This document shows, one piece after another, positions 52,259 through 64,000 of a stretch of 64,000 nucleotides of DNA (the first letter of the stretch is position 1; each line of letters begins with the position of its first letter). Made by a program: the position numbers and the translations under genes. The notes under the pieces are model-generated. The model ran no database searches. It had not been told where the DNA came from and was given only the letters and a program-made list of their open reading frames with translations. The DNA comes from Dipetalonema caudispina (Eukaryota > Nematoda > Chromadorea > Rhabditida > Onchocercidae). The stretch lies in contig JABVXV010000101.1 of NCBI GenBank assembly GCA_013365325.1, forward strand, positions 62,001-126,000, written 5' to 3'.

Positions 52259-52748
52259 GTATTTCACCTTCAAAACTTCCATTTATATTTTGACATTAGT
52301 GGTTTAAAAGGGTATAAAATGCATTTCTCTAGAATGGTAATAAAAAGAGGTTATCGTTTCTGTTTAGATGATGCTTTATGTTTCAACTGCATGAATATTT
52401 AACATTTAACTGATTCTGTTAGATCTGTTGGATTATTTGCTTGCTCAATGAATTCATTGGATGTGTTTAAAATGGATGACATTTTTCGAATGGAAAATTA
52501 TATTTGTGAAAGTTTTCTTTTCATTTTTTAAAGTAATTCTAGTCGAAAATGACTGATGAGTTTGTCCTATGAACTTTTATTTCCTTTCTGCTTCTTTCAC
52601 TGTAACAAACAAATGAAAGAAGAGCTCTCTCCCTGAGCACCTGTTCCACATCACCGCCCTTCTCTTCTCTTTTCTGTTAAACTAGCAAAACAGCTAGCTA
52701 GATGGATATTATATTGACCTTCGTATCATCCCATCTTATATAACCATC

Positions 52749-52771
52749 CTACTCTCTCTCTCTCTCTCTCC
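52749..52771. repeat. CT microsatellite
   Basis: About ten uninterrupted CT units, followed by further pyrimidine-rich sequence. Confidence 0.9.
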
Positions 52772-52986
52772 TCTTTCCAAACAAGATATCTTCCTTTTCA
52801 TGTGAGAGATGCTCTGCTATCTTTTAAGCGAACAAATATTTTAACCACTATGGCATGGACCGAGATGTTCCGTAAGGTTATTTTGAAAGGATATCACGAA
52901 TCACTTAAGCAATTTCTGATCAATCTGAGACAGATCAGTCAAGCACAAATACAAGTGCAAGCATTTTCCGTCTGTCTTCTTCATCT

Positions 52987-53000
52987 CCCCCCCCCCCCCC
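52987..53000. repeat. Poly-C tract
   Basis: A run of 13 or 14 C residues, the only long G/C homopolymer in an AT-rich window. Such runs are prone to length error in sequencing. Confidence 0.9.
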
Positions 53001-53436
53001 TGTATCGTCGCACTTTCCCTGCAAATAACAGTCATGATGTGCCCTGGTGAAGAGAATGATCTTTGTCCGCTCCTTTATACGTATATTATCATGTCCAGTT
53101 TATCTTCCTTCCGGAAATCGTTTCAATTTCCCTTATTTATAGTTAATCTAATTTAACTGGAAAGCATCAATGTAATCTTCCTCATTCTCTTTATTTTTAA
53201 AGAGAGAAAATACCAAAGTACTTACCTACCGAATTGTCTGCTCGTCATCTTCCTTACGGAAAGAGAATTTCTTTCATAACAAATACAAACTTTGAATTAG
53301 TGGTTAAAATGGCCCACTCAACCACGGTTTCCTTTTCCCTTCCATCAATCAACATTTCTTCTACCCATCCCAAGCCAATATTTGGACATAGTATTGCATC
53401 TCATTTACATTCCAAACTACTACCGTAGCGTAAATA

Positions 53437-53491
53437 TAAAGGACAAAGAGAGAGAGAGATAGAGGAGGAAAGAAAGAGAGAGGGAGAAAGA
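53437..53491. repeat. GA-rich simple repeat
   Basis: A purine-only stretch dominated by GA units and GAGG/GAAAG variants, about 160 bases upstream of the candidate first exon at 53652. Confidence 0.85.
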
Positions 53492-53651
53492 GTCAATCCT
53501 CTCCAGAAATATTTTTTCAAAGGAAGATGCTTGAACCTATTGGTATCTATCGCTTAAATTAATCCACCCATTTATTCTTCCGTGATTCGCGCATTAAAGT
53601 TGAATCGAATGTTACTGATAGCTAATTTGTGATCATTTTAGACCATAACCA

Positions 53652-53777
53652 ATGAAAATGGCAAATGATGAACAGAAGGGAAGAACACCATCGTCGGAAG
53701 CCGCAGAAAAGGAAAGATTATTGAAGCATGAAGAAGCGGCGAAAGCACTAGGTAAACCGATCTACGATGACATGAAG
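53652..53777 (+). CDS. Candidate alternative first exon of the sugar transporter
   Basis: Starts ATG 11 bases after a CATTTTAG acceptor (probable trans-splice site), encodes 42 charged residues (MKMANDEQKGRTPSSEAAEK... LGKPIYDDMK) and ends at a GTTAGT donor in phase 0. The transporter core exon at 60160 also starts in phase 0, so direct splicing over a 6.4-kb intron would give a protein of about 524 residues with a longer cytoplasmic N-terminus. It could instead be the first exon of a different, unrecognised gene. Confidence 0.5.
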
Positions 53778-56700
53778 GTTAGTGAAGTGTTGATAAGATT
53801 CTGCTTTACCGCTGATAGTAATCTTGCATCTTGCACTTGTCAGAATTAATTATGAATAGTGAAAATAAGTCGATAAAGCAAATTGATTAATTATGCATAT
53901 GTTCGCTAATCAAAAATCTCAACTTAATCACTTTTGTTCCCTCTGACAATTATTGCTCGATCAGTTTTCCTTCTTCTTATTTGCCTTGTTCATTTTATCT
54001 TATTTCTATGATAGACAAAATTAACGATAGCATATTTGAGAGCATAGTGAGAGCCCAGTTGCCTTCGAAACTGCAATGCCTTTCTTCGTGCTTCTTGCAA
54101 GACCCTTTTCACTACTTTCCCTACAAACGAGCTTGCGGCATTGGCAAACATTTATCGTTGACAAATAGAACTGTGCATGTGTCATTTCCTTATACAAAAG
54201 AGAATAACAATATGGTTGTATCGACATTTGCACTAATACATAGTTGTTTAAATGGATCGATTATCATAATGTTTACCATTAAAGGATGATCTTTGGTACT
54301 GTTTTGGAAATGGGAGGGGGAGCTTATGAATGAAAGCTGAGAGGGGGAACCATCATTAAAAACCGGAAAGGGAGCGGTAAAAAGGAACAAAACTTACTAA
54401 CAAGAACTATTACAATCGCAGCACACTGCTTCTTTTCAATTGCTTTAGAAAAGGTAGGAATGAATAACTGTGGCATTTCCTAACCGTTGCCACGTGATAC
54501 TTTCCGGACTTTATCTTTCTTTACTACTGTTAGATATTAAGCTTATCCTTTCTCCAGCCATTTCAGAAATGCAAATTTATTTTACGAGCAGCGCTATCCA
54601 ACTTTTTCTTAGGACCTGCGCTGAACAGCATGCCAACGCCGTGTTACCATCAGCCAGCTAATGCCCTTTGAACTTCAGTCATATATATCTTCTCCTTTTA
54701 GCATAAGTCATCCCTAAGCTATTTCTTTTACTGCTTATGTTCCACGATGAGACTCTTTAGCTTATTTACCACCATGAAAATGTGGCGAAAGTCACATTAT
54801 GTGGACAAGGGAGAAAATTTTGCGCGCAAAAAGTTCACCAATCGAAAATACTCCATCTAAGGACGAATGAAAAAAGCTAGAGAATCCCGAATTTTCAACT
54901 TAGGTCTTGGTTAAAGCAAAATTATACAATCACTGAAAAAGATGCTGAATTAGAGAGAATATAAGCATGCAGTATGTTGAATTTCCAGGTCACTAAAGTG
55001 GCCATTTAGCGAAAAGAAAGTTGGACAGATATCTAGTAGTAAGAGGAAGATAAAAGCCCTCATACCTAACCTTTTTATCTACCTCTAAAACTGGGAACTG
55101 GAGATTGATTACTTCTTCCATATATTTCTTGAATGAAGTAGTGATCTAGTGATGATTAGCCATGAAAGAAGTGGCCTCGTTTATACCTGGAGAAGATAAC
55201 AAGTACTTAGTTTTTCACCAATCTGTTATTCATCTGCAAAGTTCTGTAAGTTAACACTAACCACAGACAATATTTTAATTCTTAGTTTTTTCAAAATGTT
55301 GATAAGTTATGAAAAGTAAAACTTTGGTAATGTTTTCCTGAATTGTGAGGAAGATTTCTTTGACATGTTTGTTTCTTTTGAGTTTATAGTCGATTTCCGT
55401 CCAGAATGTTGGAACCCAGCAAGTTTCTGTAGGCTGTCTGTCCGCTTTTTTATCAGTGATTTTTGTAGATCTTTTCATACTTCTGCTATTTTCAATCAAA
55501 AAATGATTGAGTTCCTTCCAGTTGCATACTTTTCTACAAAAATCTAGAAATTTTTCAGTGAGGATTCGAAAAATTGACTTTATAACTGTGAAATAATATA
55601 GCATTCAGAATTTAGTTGATAATTTGATTTGTATCAGTAGAATGCCAAATTTGCATATTTTTAAAAATTGTAAAAAATTGACCCGTAATTTATATTGTAA
55701 ACTGTATTTATTGCCATGAATCCGTATGATTAAAAATTTATGAGTGAGAGGCAGCTGTTAGGCGGTTAACTGTTACGCTTGTGAAACGATTTGTTATTAA
55801 TCATTCCTGATTGCGCTGATATTGGGGATTTGATTTCTGAACTAGGTGGGAACAACATCTCATTAACAACGGAATTACATGGATGCTCAGGAATCTGTAG
55901 AAGTAGATTTTTCTCATTTCTTCAAATATCTTTTAGCCTCTTTGTAACACTGTGTCGGACATCCTTAGCTTCCAGATTAATCCCTACATAGTTAATTCTA
56001 TTAATTACCACTGTATTAGAGTGAAGTATTCCTGCTGGAGAGTACTGGCTTGTAAACACTGCAATGCCTCACTTTTCTCAGTATTTTCCGTATAGATGAA
56101 AACGAAAGCAACTGACTTGTTGGTGGAAATGAAGTGTAAATCTGCATGGAATTGTTCGTTTGGATAGATGAATCTTTTTACTTCAGTGGCGCCAATAGTT
56201 ATCGAGACCAGTGGTCTTTGTTTTGTTTTTTTCAATAAATTTGTTTGTTGCAAAAATCTCTAACCGTTCATTTCATACAGAAGAAAAAAAAGGGGCATTT
56301 CTGTTCAACATTTTTTTATAATTTACATGAAAGGTTGTCATTTTCAAGCCTATTTTACATTCCTTCTCTCACCTTTTGATTTATTCAGATTTTTCATCTT
56401 CACTTCCCTCTTCCTCTCCAAAAAGACTCTCTTCAGATTCAAAAACGAAAAAACTTTTAAGTTATCATGAGGAAAAAAAGATATGATGTGCAAATTTCTG
56501 TTCCAAATATCATCATTCTACACTACCATTACCATAGAAATTGCTGATTTTTTGGAAAGATAACAAGGTCAAATCGTTATTTTCGTTCGAGTAATGTGAT
56601 CTCATAAGAAACAATGTAGTAAGCCGTCCGGAGAGGTGAACAATGCTAATAGGGAGGATATCTGAAAATATGAATATTGAAGGTGATAAATTTGGTCGTA

Positions 56701-59614
56701 GAGGAGTTCCTGAAGTTTGCTTTACGTAATGCATTACTGCAGTTATCTTTCCTGTTTCGACCAACATGTGTGTGTTTTCTTGATAGATAATCGGCTTGTT
56801 CAATTTTTGATTAGAATTTACTGGAATACTCTTTTTCCCAGTTTTTCTTTTAAACTTTGTAACTCGGAATTTCTCAAATTTTGATTTGATTCAGAAATCT
56901 TTCCACATTTAACATGAATCATCTGCTCCGATTGGTCTGAATGGATGGTTAGTCTGTCATAGTCATTATTGTGGTATTTGATTAGTTTCGTAGCTTTTCA
57001 ACAATTGTGTGCCATTCATCTCATTCAATTCCATAAAGTGTAGTTAGAATTTCAAATTTTAAGCGTCGATGAAATCTAAAAACTGATGTAACAAAACAGT
57101 TGCAGCAACAAACGAGTGACTTGCCGTTATGTTTCTACTTTCAGTCCTAAACTTTTTAGCCTTTCTTTAAAAATGGGAGGGAGGAGGAAGCATTTTATGT
57201 TGCTTACAAAAAAAAGAAAAAAAAATCATCGAAATTTACATCATCTCCCTGCGAAACTCTTCCGCGTTACATCATAGTTTCATGAAGATCCCATCTAAAT
57301 TGGAATGTCATTTTTTCCAAGTACTTCGAAATAAAAACTGTCAGAAAAAAATTATTTAATTTAAATTTTCTACAACAAATTATTATAGTATTGGTAGTTT
57401 AACCAAGTGATCATATTATATTGCACATTGCATGCCTTCTAAAGGTGTCTCGCCAACCATGCGATTCTGCAATCGGGTAAGATGAGCAAGCAGTGATAAG
57501 ACGATAAATAAGGCGCGATAGGATGTTATCGCGTCGGCGATGAATGACATTTGACATGGGAAAGTCCATGGAAGTGACCTTACTGATATAACAAATATCA
57601 CTGGAAATCATAGTAGTAGTAGTAGTAGTAGTGATATACTGACTTGCATTTCGTTATATATGTCTTTATTTCATTTATGTTATTATTGTCGAGAACGATG
57701 TGTGGGTCATTACTCCCGCTACTCTACAGCGAAAGTTTTCCCCCTCAAGCCAAGTTTTTATTCCTCAAATTTAATATCGTTTGAGGTATCGACAGAAATC
57801 TTTCATTCTTCCTTTCTTATTCCCCCACTTGCATTTCTTCAATGTTTCATTTTTCATATATCTTAAGTAAAATTAATCACTTTACAGCAGGTAATTAATG
57901 GCATGCAAATTTTACTTTTTTTCTCCATGCTTTCCCCAGACTTATAATTGCAATTAATTTAATTTAACTAGAAGTCAACTCAGCTTTGCATTCACCTAAC
58001 ATTTTGCAACTTATCTTTTATTGAAGATTTTTAATTGACTTATTAACTAACTAATCTTATATGATTCGTAAGTTTCCATATACTTTGACAAATTTGATTT
58101 GAACTTGTAACGATGACATTCCAAAACTGATAAAAAAAACAAAGACTCTGCTTAGTAATGTGCGTAAAGGATCACTCCTAAATGCTACAAACTATACATT
58201 TTCTTTTTATTTCTGTCGCTAATCACCAAAAATTGTTCCTTTAGGTCAGTGCTTGGCTACATACTTGCCAATCATTTTAACCTTCCAATTAACATTGATA
58301 ATCGGCAACAAATATCTCTATCAAATCTAGCTAAATTGTTTAATCGTTGACCTTGTACTGGATAGAATTTTAATTTAACTGTTGTTTCGAAGTTTTATAG
58401 TTGTATTGATAAGTTTTTTTTAGTGAAGTAGATCTCTCATACGATTTCCTGATACTTATCAAATAGTTGTTGTTGCTTGGAAATATTTCAGGCGGTCAAA
58501 TTGAAGAATTAAGGTAACCAATAAGAACCTTGTTCAACCATCAAGTCCTCCTGCTATTTCTGACTGCTGCCATTCACAATCGTTGATCACTACTACGACA
58601 TTGTTAACAACGATTAGTGGTTTGCAACTAATCTTCTTCCATTACTTTATGAATATTCATTAAAATAATTTTGCGACAGTGATCAACATTTGTGTTTATG
58701 TTATCAGAAATTGCGGAAGTGACTTTTTGATTTGGTGATCGAACCATACATTTTTTTGCTTCCGCTTATTTCTTCAACTGTTCCTCAGTTTCATCTTTTG
58801 TCCTTTTTCATCTGTTATTAGTGTTGTAGTGGAAAGGTATGGCTTCATACTTCATACAGTATTAACAATTTCATTGCTTTTCACTTTTTCAGTTCATCTG
58901 TTATGAATTGTTACTTGAATACAGAGGAAATTTACTTTGTTTAAAGAAGTTAAGTTTCAGCTCCCAACGATAATGTTTCCTTTACATTTTAAGTTTCGCG
59001 TATTTCTGACGTTTTCTTATCTTCAGTTTCCTTCAGTCGAAAATATCCATTACTGGAAATATTTAGCGGTCTAGAAATAAGGTGATAAACATGAAAGTAA
59101 GATTGGGATTAAAAATTTTGTCAGTTATTTGTTTCAAATGAAGTATGATTTTATGAAACATGGAAAACCAAAACTCAAAGATTCGAATAGCATTTCACTG
59201 AAACGTATATTGCTTCTGATGACTCACAACTATTTATTGAATTACTCAGTCGGTTTCTTCTCCAATTACCGATAGAAACGACAAAAATTACGAAGCTTTG
59301 CGTGTCATATGATTTAATTGCGTTTCCATTTTGAAGGCACTTGCGGTAAGAGATTTCAATCGGATTCTCTGACTGTAATATTTTGTCACATGTGATAAGG
59401 TATTATTAGATCAGGTCCTGAGCTAAAGACAAAAACAAGGAGCCTAAATCAATTCATCAACAGCAGCAACCTCTTCTGTACGAACAATTACTTTGACTGA
59501 TACTTTTTTTTACATTTGGTGCTTCCATTCATAGCAAACGACTATCTTGCTGTATAAAAACAATTTTATTTTTTGACAAACCACTTCCAAATTGAACCAT
59601 TCTGCACTGAAAAG
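53778..59614. other. Probable long first intron of the sugar transporter
   Basis: No exon chain recognised. It includes a TAG microsatellite at 57611-57632. Several frames of 60-100 codons on both strands have AT-driven composition and no family resemblance. The promoter for the shorter isoform probably lies near its 3' end. Confidence 0.4.
57611..57632. repeat. TAG microsatellite
   Basis: Seven uninterrupted TAG units. Confidence 0.95.
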
Positions 59615-62600
59615 ATGCTGGGAAAAAGTCAACAAACAGGTGAAGTACGTATTGCTCTCAGCTATCCTTAAATTTCTTCAAAATTTTGAAATTTAATTTT
59701 CTCTTCTTTTATTTATATATATAAAGCACATGTTAATTTCTTATCTCTTGTGTCTTTTTTACTCATCCCCTGAAAAAGAATTTATTGAAAGGCTTCTTTA
59801 GACATTTATTTGCCTATATAAAGTGTAGAATATAGAATTGTACAAAAAAGATTAAAAACTTTTCAATTTCTATGCTATTTCAAATTATTCCTCCGAAATG
59901 CAACTTTCATTTTTATTTAGGTTTTCATTTTTTTGGCGCAATGAAGAGATTTTTCGGGTATTAAAAAACTAAAATTTATGATAGAATAAGGTCATAGGTT
60001 GGGTAACGGAAAGGAATATTCGTTGCTTCGTTTCATATCAACTTTAAGGACGTTGCAGTTTTTTGCTACTGTAAGCAAATTGGACGAATAAAATATGATC
60101 AAATTCAAGATTAAGTGCCATTTAATCGTCGAATTTCAACAATCATTTGAAATTTTCAGGGCGGATGGACGCAGCCTTTGTTGATGGCTGTTGCTTCAGC
60201 AGCAATCGGCGGTTCATTTCAATTCGGTTATCATATCGGATGTATTAATACCCCTGCAAAAGTATGCAGTGTTTTTTAAACACCTTACAGCCTACTTTCT
60301 TATATTTGCTGTTCTGTTTTATACTACGTTAAACTTGCATAGGTTTTTTGTTTGAAGTGCAATTTTAGATAATCAAATTATGGATGATCGACTCGCATAA
60401 GTACCTTTTCGACAAAACATTAACGTTTGATGATGTTAGCAAAGTTCAGTGGTATGTTTTCTTACTTTTTCTTTTTCCTATTATTACTATTATATCGAGA
60501 AATTATTTATTGATGTTCACTTCAAATTCACAATATTAAATTGGGAAACACCGACGTCATATAGTTAGGTTATTACAGGCCTCTGTAATTTGGGAGAGAA
60601 ATTGTTGTCTCGGATCTAAAGAAATTCAACTAAAATTCAAGCATTTCCTCAGATGGTATTAATTTTGATTACATGTTGGAATCTTTCAGGGGCATAGCAG
60701 CTGGTTTATTCGCTCTGGGTGGTATGATTGGCGGATTAGGATCCGGTAAAGTGGCTGATCGGTTAGGTCGTAAAGGTGCTATGCTATTTAATAATGTTGT
60801 GGCTGTTTTGGCTGCTGTGCTAATGACATTGGCTTACTATGTTAACTTGTATCCATTACTTATTGTCGGACGTCTTATTATTGGTATCAACTCTGGCAAG
60901 TACTTCGATCATTTATAATGTCTACTTTTCATTTGCTTACTTAATTATTGGACAAGAAAACATTCATGCCGCATTGACAAATATTCTTATCTGCTGTTTT
61001 TTTTTTTTAAATGTTCTAAATGTTATTTCATGTACATACTTCTCTAATTATCTTGAACTGTTATCAATTTATAAAACAGTGCTGTTGATTGATCACATGT
61101 GTTTATTATTTCAGGTTTAAACTCAGGTCTAGTACCAATGTATCTTACCGAGATATCACCGGTCAATTTACGTGGTTCCCTGGGTAGTGTCGCGCAACTT
61201 TTGGTCACGATCGGCATTTTATTCTCTCAGATTATCGGTTTGCCGCAAATTCTTGGATCAACGAAATTGTGGCCCATGGTTTTTGGTGAGTGTTGATTTC
61301 GATTTGCAAAATTTGCTATTTGTTCATTTTGCTGATGTGAGAAAGTAAAGAAAGAAGATTTGATTATCACTGATCGTTTTCTGACGATGGACTTCACACA
61401 ATGTCAGCTTATCTTTACTCATGAGCTTATCAATTAGTTCTCCAATTTTGAGCCACTCTGAAATCTAAAATTTTGATTCGATAATAACATTTTCGCATAG
61501 GATTCACCGTGGTGCCAGTGATTTTCCAATTAGCTACGCTGCCGATGATTCCGGAATCGCCCAAATATAGTTTGATTGTAAAGAATCGCGCCGAACAGGC
61601 TGAAGAGGATCTGAAAAAGTTACGAGGAAAGGACAACGTATAATTTTTTCTTGTTTTTGAAATGAATGCAGTATTTCTAGATAAAAAAATTTTTGCCGAA
61701 CATTGATGAAGTTATATTAGTGGTTTGGGATTGTCCTTTGGATGTATAAAGTATAATTAGGAAGAGAGAACTGGGCTGAAATGAATTTTTCAGGTAAAAG
61801 CCGAAATTGATTTAATGAAAGAGGAGCAAGCGAAGATGAACGCTGTTCCCAAAATGGGCATCTTCGATTTGTTTCGTGGTAATCTGCTGTGGCCGATGAT
61901 TATTGCAATTTTTATGATGTTAGCGCAGCAATTTTCCGGTATCAATGCAGCCATGTTTTTTTCTACGATGATTTTCGAAGGTGCTGGATTGGGTGAAAAA
62001 GCTGTGTACGCTACCCTAGTGATGGGTTTGATCAACGTCCTTATGACCATTATCTCTGTATACTTGGTGAGTTTTTTTTCAATATTTCGTGAGTAATTTT
62101 TTTATTTTCACTAAATTCCAAATCCTTTTTTGTTCCTTCATTGAAAAGGTGCAGCTGTAGTTGTTCTGTAGTGTACGCCAGAAGAAATTTCCCTAATGTT
62201 AATGTACAATAAGATTATGAGTTTGAAATAGCTATGCTTTTATCTTAATATAAATCGAGGGTATGAAAAGATATGTCGAGTTGTGTATTTTTCGAAATTC
62301 TTGACTTTGCACTCTAAAAAATGTTGCAAATTTAGGTGGACCATCCGAAATGTGGACGTGTTATGTTGCTTATGGTTGGCTTGATTGGAATGTTCTTCGC
62401 TTCGATCGCCATCGTTATCTTTATCTCAATCTATGTAAGTACACGTTTCTGTAAAAGATAGGTATTTGTTTATATTCTGAACCATGTAAACTCTTGAGCA
62501 AAACTATGTGAAGCAAAAGTAAAAACGGGCAATATATTTGCAGACATCGGATCAAACAGGGAACAAATGGGCATCCTATCCCGCTTGCTTATTTGTCTTC

Positions 62601-63422
62601 CTCTTCGTGATTTTTTTCGCAACTGGTCCAGGTAGGATTTTTTCAGCTTTTCTCGCTTTCTAAACAATTATTGTTATTGGGAGAGGAAGTGGTTAAACTT
62701 TCAACTTGCTCGCAATGAAAATAGGAAATAAAACAATCGGGAACCTTTTATTCGTTTTCTTTATTCGGTTCCTTATAAATACAACTGCAAAAAAAAAAAA
62801 CGCTACTTTGATTATTACTGAAAGTCTTTCTATTACTGGCACATTGTTTGTTAGAAGACTGATTCACTTCATGTTTTTTTGCAGGTTCCATTCCATGGTT
62901 TTTCGTCTCAGAACTTTTCACGTCGGGTGCACGTGCTTCCGCAAATTCGGTCGCTGCAGCAACTAACTGGACTGCAAACTTCCTCGTTGTAACATCATTC
63001 GAATTCCTCAGCGTGAGAGACATTTCTATTTTTTATTCCTTTGATAACTTTGTAGACAATCATAGGAACATTCGGCTCTCTACGAAATCTGTCAACATTG
63101 TTATCCTTCAACACTATTCTGTGGCCGTTACCACAGGCATTGATACATAAATATGTATCAATGAAAAGAATGATTCTTCAATATACAATATCCTCTCAAT
63201 ATACAATATCGCAGGGCAATATATTTACGAAGTCACACAAACAGGTTCGGAAATTTTCAGCAAATATTGCATCAGTACACCTTCCTGATCTTCTCTGGTT
63301 TTCTGGCATTTTTTGCGTTTTTCACCTGGATGTATGTGCCAGAAACGAAAGGTCGTACTGTCGAAGACATACAAGAAGAGCTAGCCCGTGGTAAATCTCG
63401 ATTCGCCCGAAATGCAGCATAA
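59615..63422 (+). CDS. fgt-1: Facilitative sugar transporter (GLUT / FGT-1 type, MFS)
   Basis: Twelve-helix plasma-membrane hexose transporter. Exons 59615-59644 (MLGKSQQTGE), 60160-60261, 60369-60451, 60690-60895, 61115-61285, 61501-61637, 61794-62066, 62336-62434, 62544-62631, 62885-63012, 63261-63422 close in phase to about 492 residues, the usual GLUT length. Signatures: FQFGYHIGCINTP (helix 1), GKVADRLGRKGAM, LIIGINSGLNSGLVPMYLTE, PESPKYS, LAQQFSGINAAMFFS (helix 7), DHPKCGRVML, GSIPWFFVSELFTSGARASA, NWTANFLV, and VPETKGRT near the C-terminus. The QLS triplet of glucose-selective GLUTs is replaced by MLA before QQFSGIN, as in GLUT2/5-like proteins. The intron after 60895 uses a GC donor. 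The symbol follows the C. elegans homologue by family resemblance; orthology was not tested. Confidence 0.93.
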
Positions 63423-64000
63423 ATGATTACGAACTTGGAAAGGACTCAAAAAGTACCAATTGTCCATAGATCCTTCGATACTTTTGAACTCATATAATTG
63501 AAAGTTTTCTAATTCCTTGAAAATATACTATTCCCATTTGTATGTTTCACTTCCAAAGGCGTTTTCCGAGCTAATAATGGTTCAGAATTAATTATGGTGC
63601 TTATCATATCAACTAAATGTTTCCGTTTAATCTTTCAATCGAAAATCAAGGTTAAATTATCTCTTCCTCTTTCTCCTTCAGTTATTTCTAATGCTCGGCA
63701 ATGCAATTTTCAAATATAATCCGAAATTCCAGAGAGATTTGTTTTCGTTGGAAACTTGACACTTGCAAAAGGAAATTTTCAAGAGTTTTCAAAAATATGT
63801 GTTTTCTTTGTCCTTATCCATTTTCCAATTTTTTCAGCACTCATTTTCGAACTGTTATGCTACAATTATTTAAACTTCTTTTTTCAGATTACCTCAAGTA
63901 ACAAGTTTTCTGCACTAATTTACACTAATTTCTTACCTGCTACATGCAGAATCTAAAATAAAACCCCAAAAACAATTCAAGTATTGAATTTATTTGAAAC
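63423..64000. other. 3' flank of the sugar transporter
   Basis: AT-rich; presumably includes the 3' UTR. An AATAAA string lies at about 63956-63961, which is far for a nematode polyadenylation signal. No further gene is recognised. Confidence 0.5.

Larger units (their letters stand above)
45252..53640. other. Large gene-poor interval
   Basis: 8.4 kb upstream of minus-strand MTHFR and of the plus-strand sugar transporter, which are divergent. I find no exon chain on either strand. A plus-strand frame at 52850-52970 (MAWTEMFRKVILKGYHESLK) looks mildly protein-like but has no partner exon. Low-complexity tracts cluster at 52.2-53.5 kb. Confidence 0.45.

Noticed and set aside
52802..53050. Plus-strand frame including MAWTEMFRKVILKGYHES
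   Set aside because: The middle part is mildly protein-like, but the frame runs into a poly-C tract and no partner exon was found.
55275..55604. 109-codon minus-strand frame
   Set aside because: Low-complexity, lysine/phenylalanine-rich from AT bias, with no family resemblance and no splice-supported partner.
1..64000. CRISPR arrays, bacterial operons, prophage or Wolbachia insertions
   Set aside because: No regularly spaced direct repeats with unique spacers, no Shine-Dalgarno-led long frames, and every convincing gene is intron-split and eukaryotic.

Overview
The window looks like nuclear DNA of a nematode, most likely a filarial (clade III) worm. It is AT-rich (roughly two thirds by eye). 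Genes are split into many short exons by small AT-rich introns with TTTCAG-type acceptors. Several start codons lie just downstream of an acceptor-like TTTCAG, as expected for spliced-leader trans-splicing. The recognisable proteins are eukaryotic: a CLC chloride channel, a BTB/BACK protein, selenocysteine lyase, NDUFA7, a GM2-activator-like protein, MTHFR and a GLUT-family sugar transporter. Species cannot be named from sequence alone.

Layout: (1) 1-9836, minus strand: a CLC-2-type chloride channel with about 17 exons, running off the left edge before its second CBS motif. (2) about 11.4-18.7 kb, plus strand: a BTB-BACK protein followed by a long tail built from many phase 1-1 exons that carry a degenerate, apparently undescribed repeat. 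(3) 18.7-26.1 kb: mostly AT-rich non-coding DNA, with weak minus-strand exons of an unidentified gene and a diverged segmental duplication. (4) 26.1-28.7 kb, minus: selenocysteine lyase, 8 exons, with a 43-bp palindromic tandem repeat in one intron. (5) 30.0-31.1 kb, plus: complex I subunit NDUFA7. (6) 35.1-36.8 kb, plus: a secreted GM2-activator-like protein. (7) 38.3-39.4 kb: a degenerate inverted copy of the MTHFR 3' end and a mariner-like terminal inverted repeat pair. (8) 39.6-44.3 kb (perhaps to 45.25 kb), minus: MTHFR. (9) 45.3-53.6 kb: gene-poor, with low-complexity tracts. (10) 53.65-63.4 kb, plus: a GLUT/FGT-1-type sugar transporter with two candidate alternative first exons.

Most genes are independent housekeeping or transport genes, and I see no operon. 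Exon boundaries were chosen by GT/GC-AG signals plus reading-phase agreement. For selenocysteine lyase, MTHFR, NDUFA7, the GM2-activator-like gene and the sugar transporter, every junction closes in phase. The channel closes in phase for 16 exons, with one unresolved junction near the left edge. The strongest oddities are the repeat-exon tail of the BTB gene, the inverted MTHFR 3'-end copy beside a mariner-like element, and a Tyr-to-Phe change at a conserved CLC pore position.
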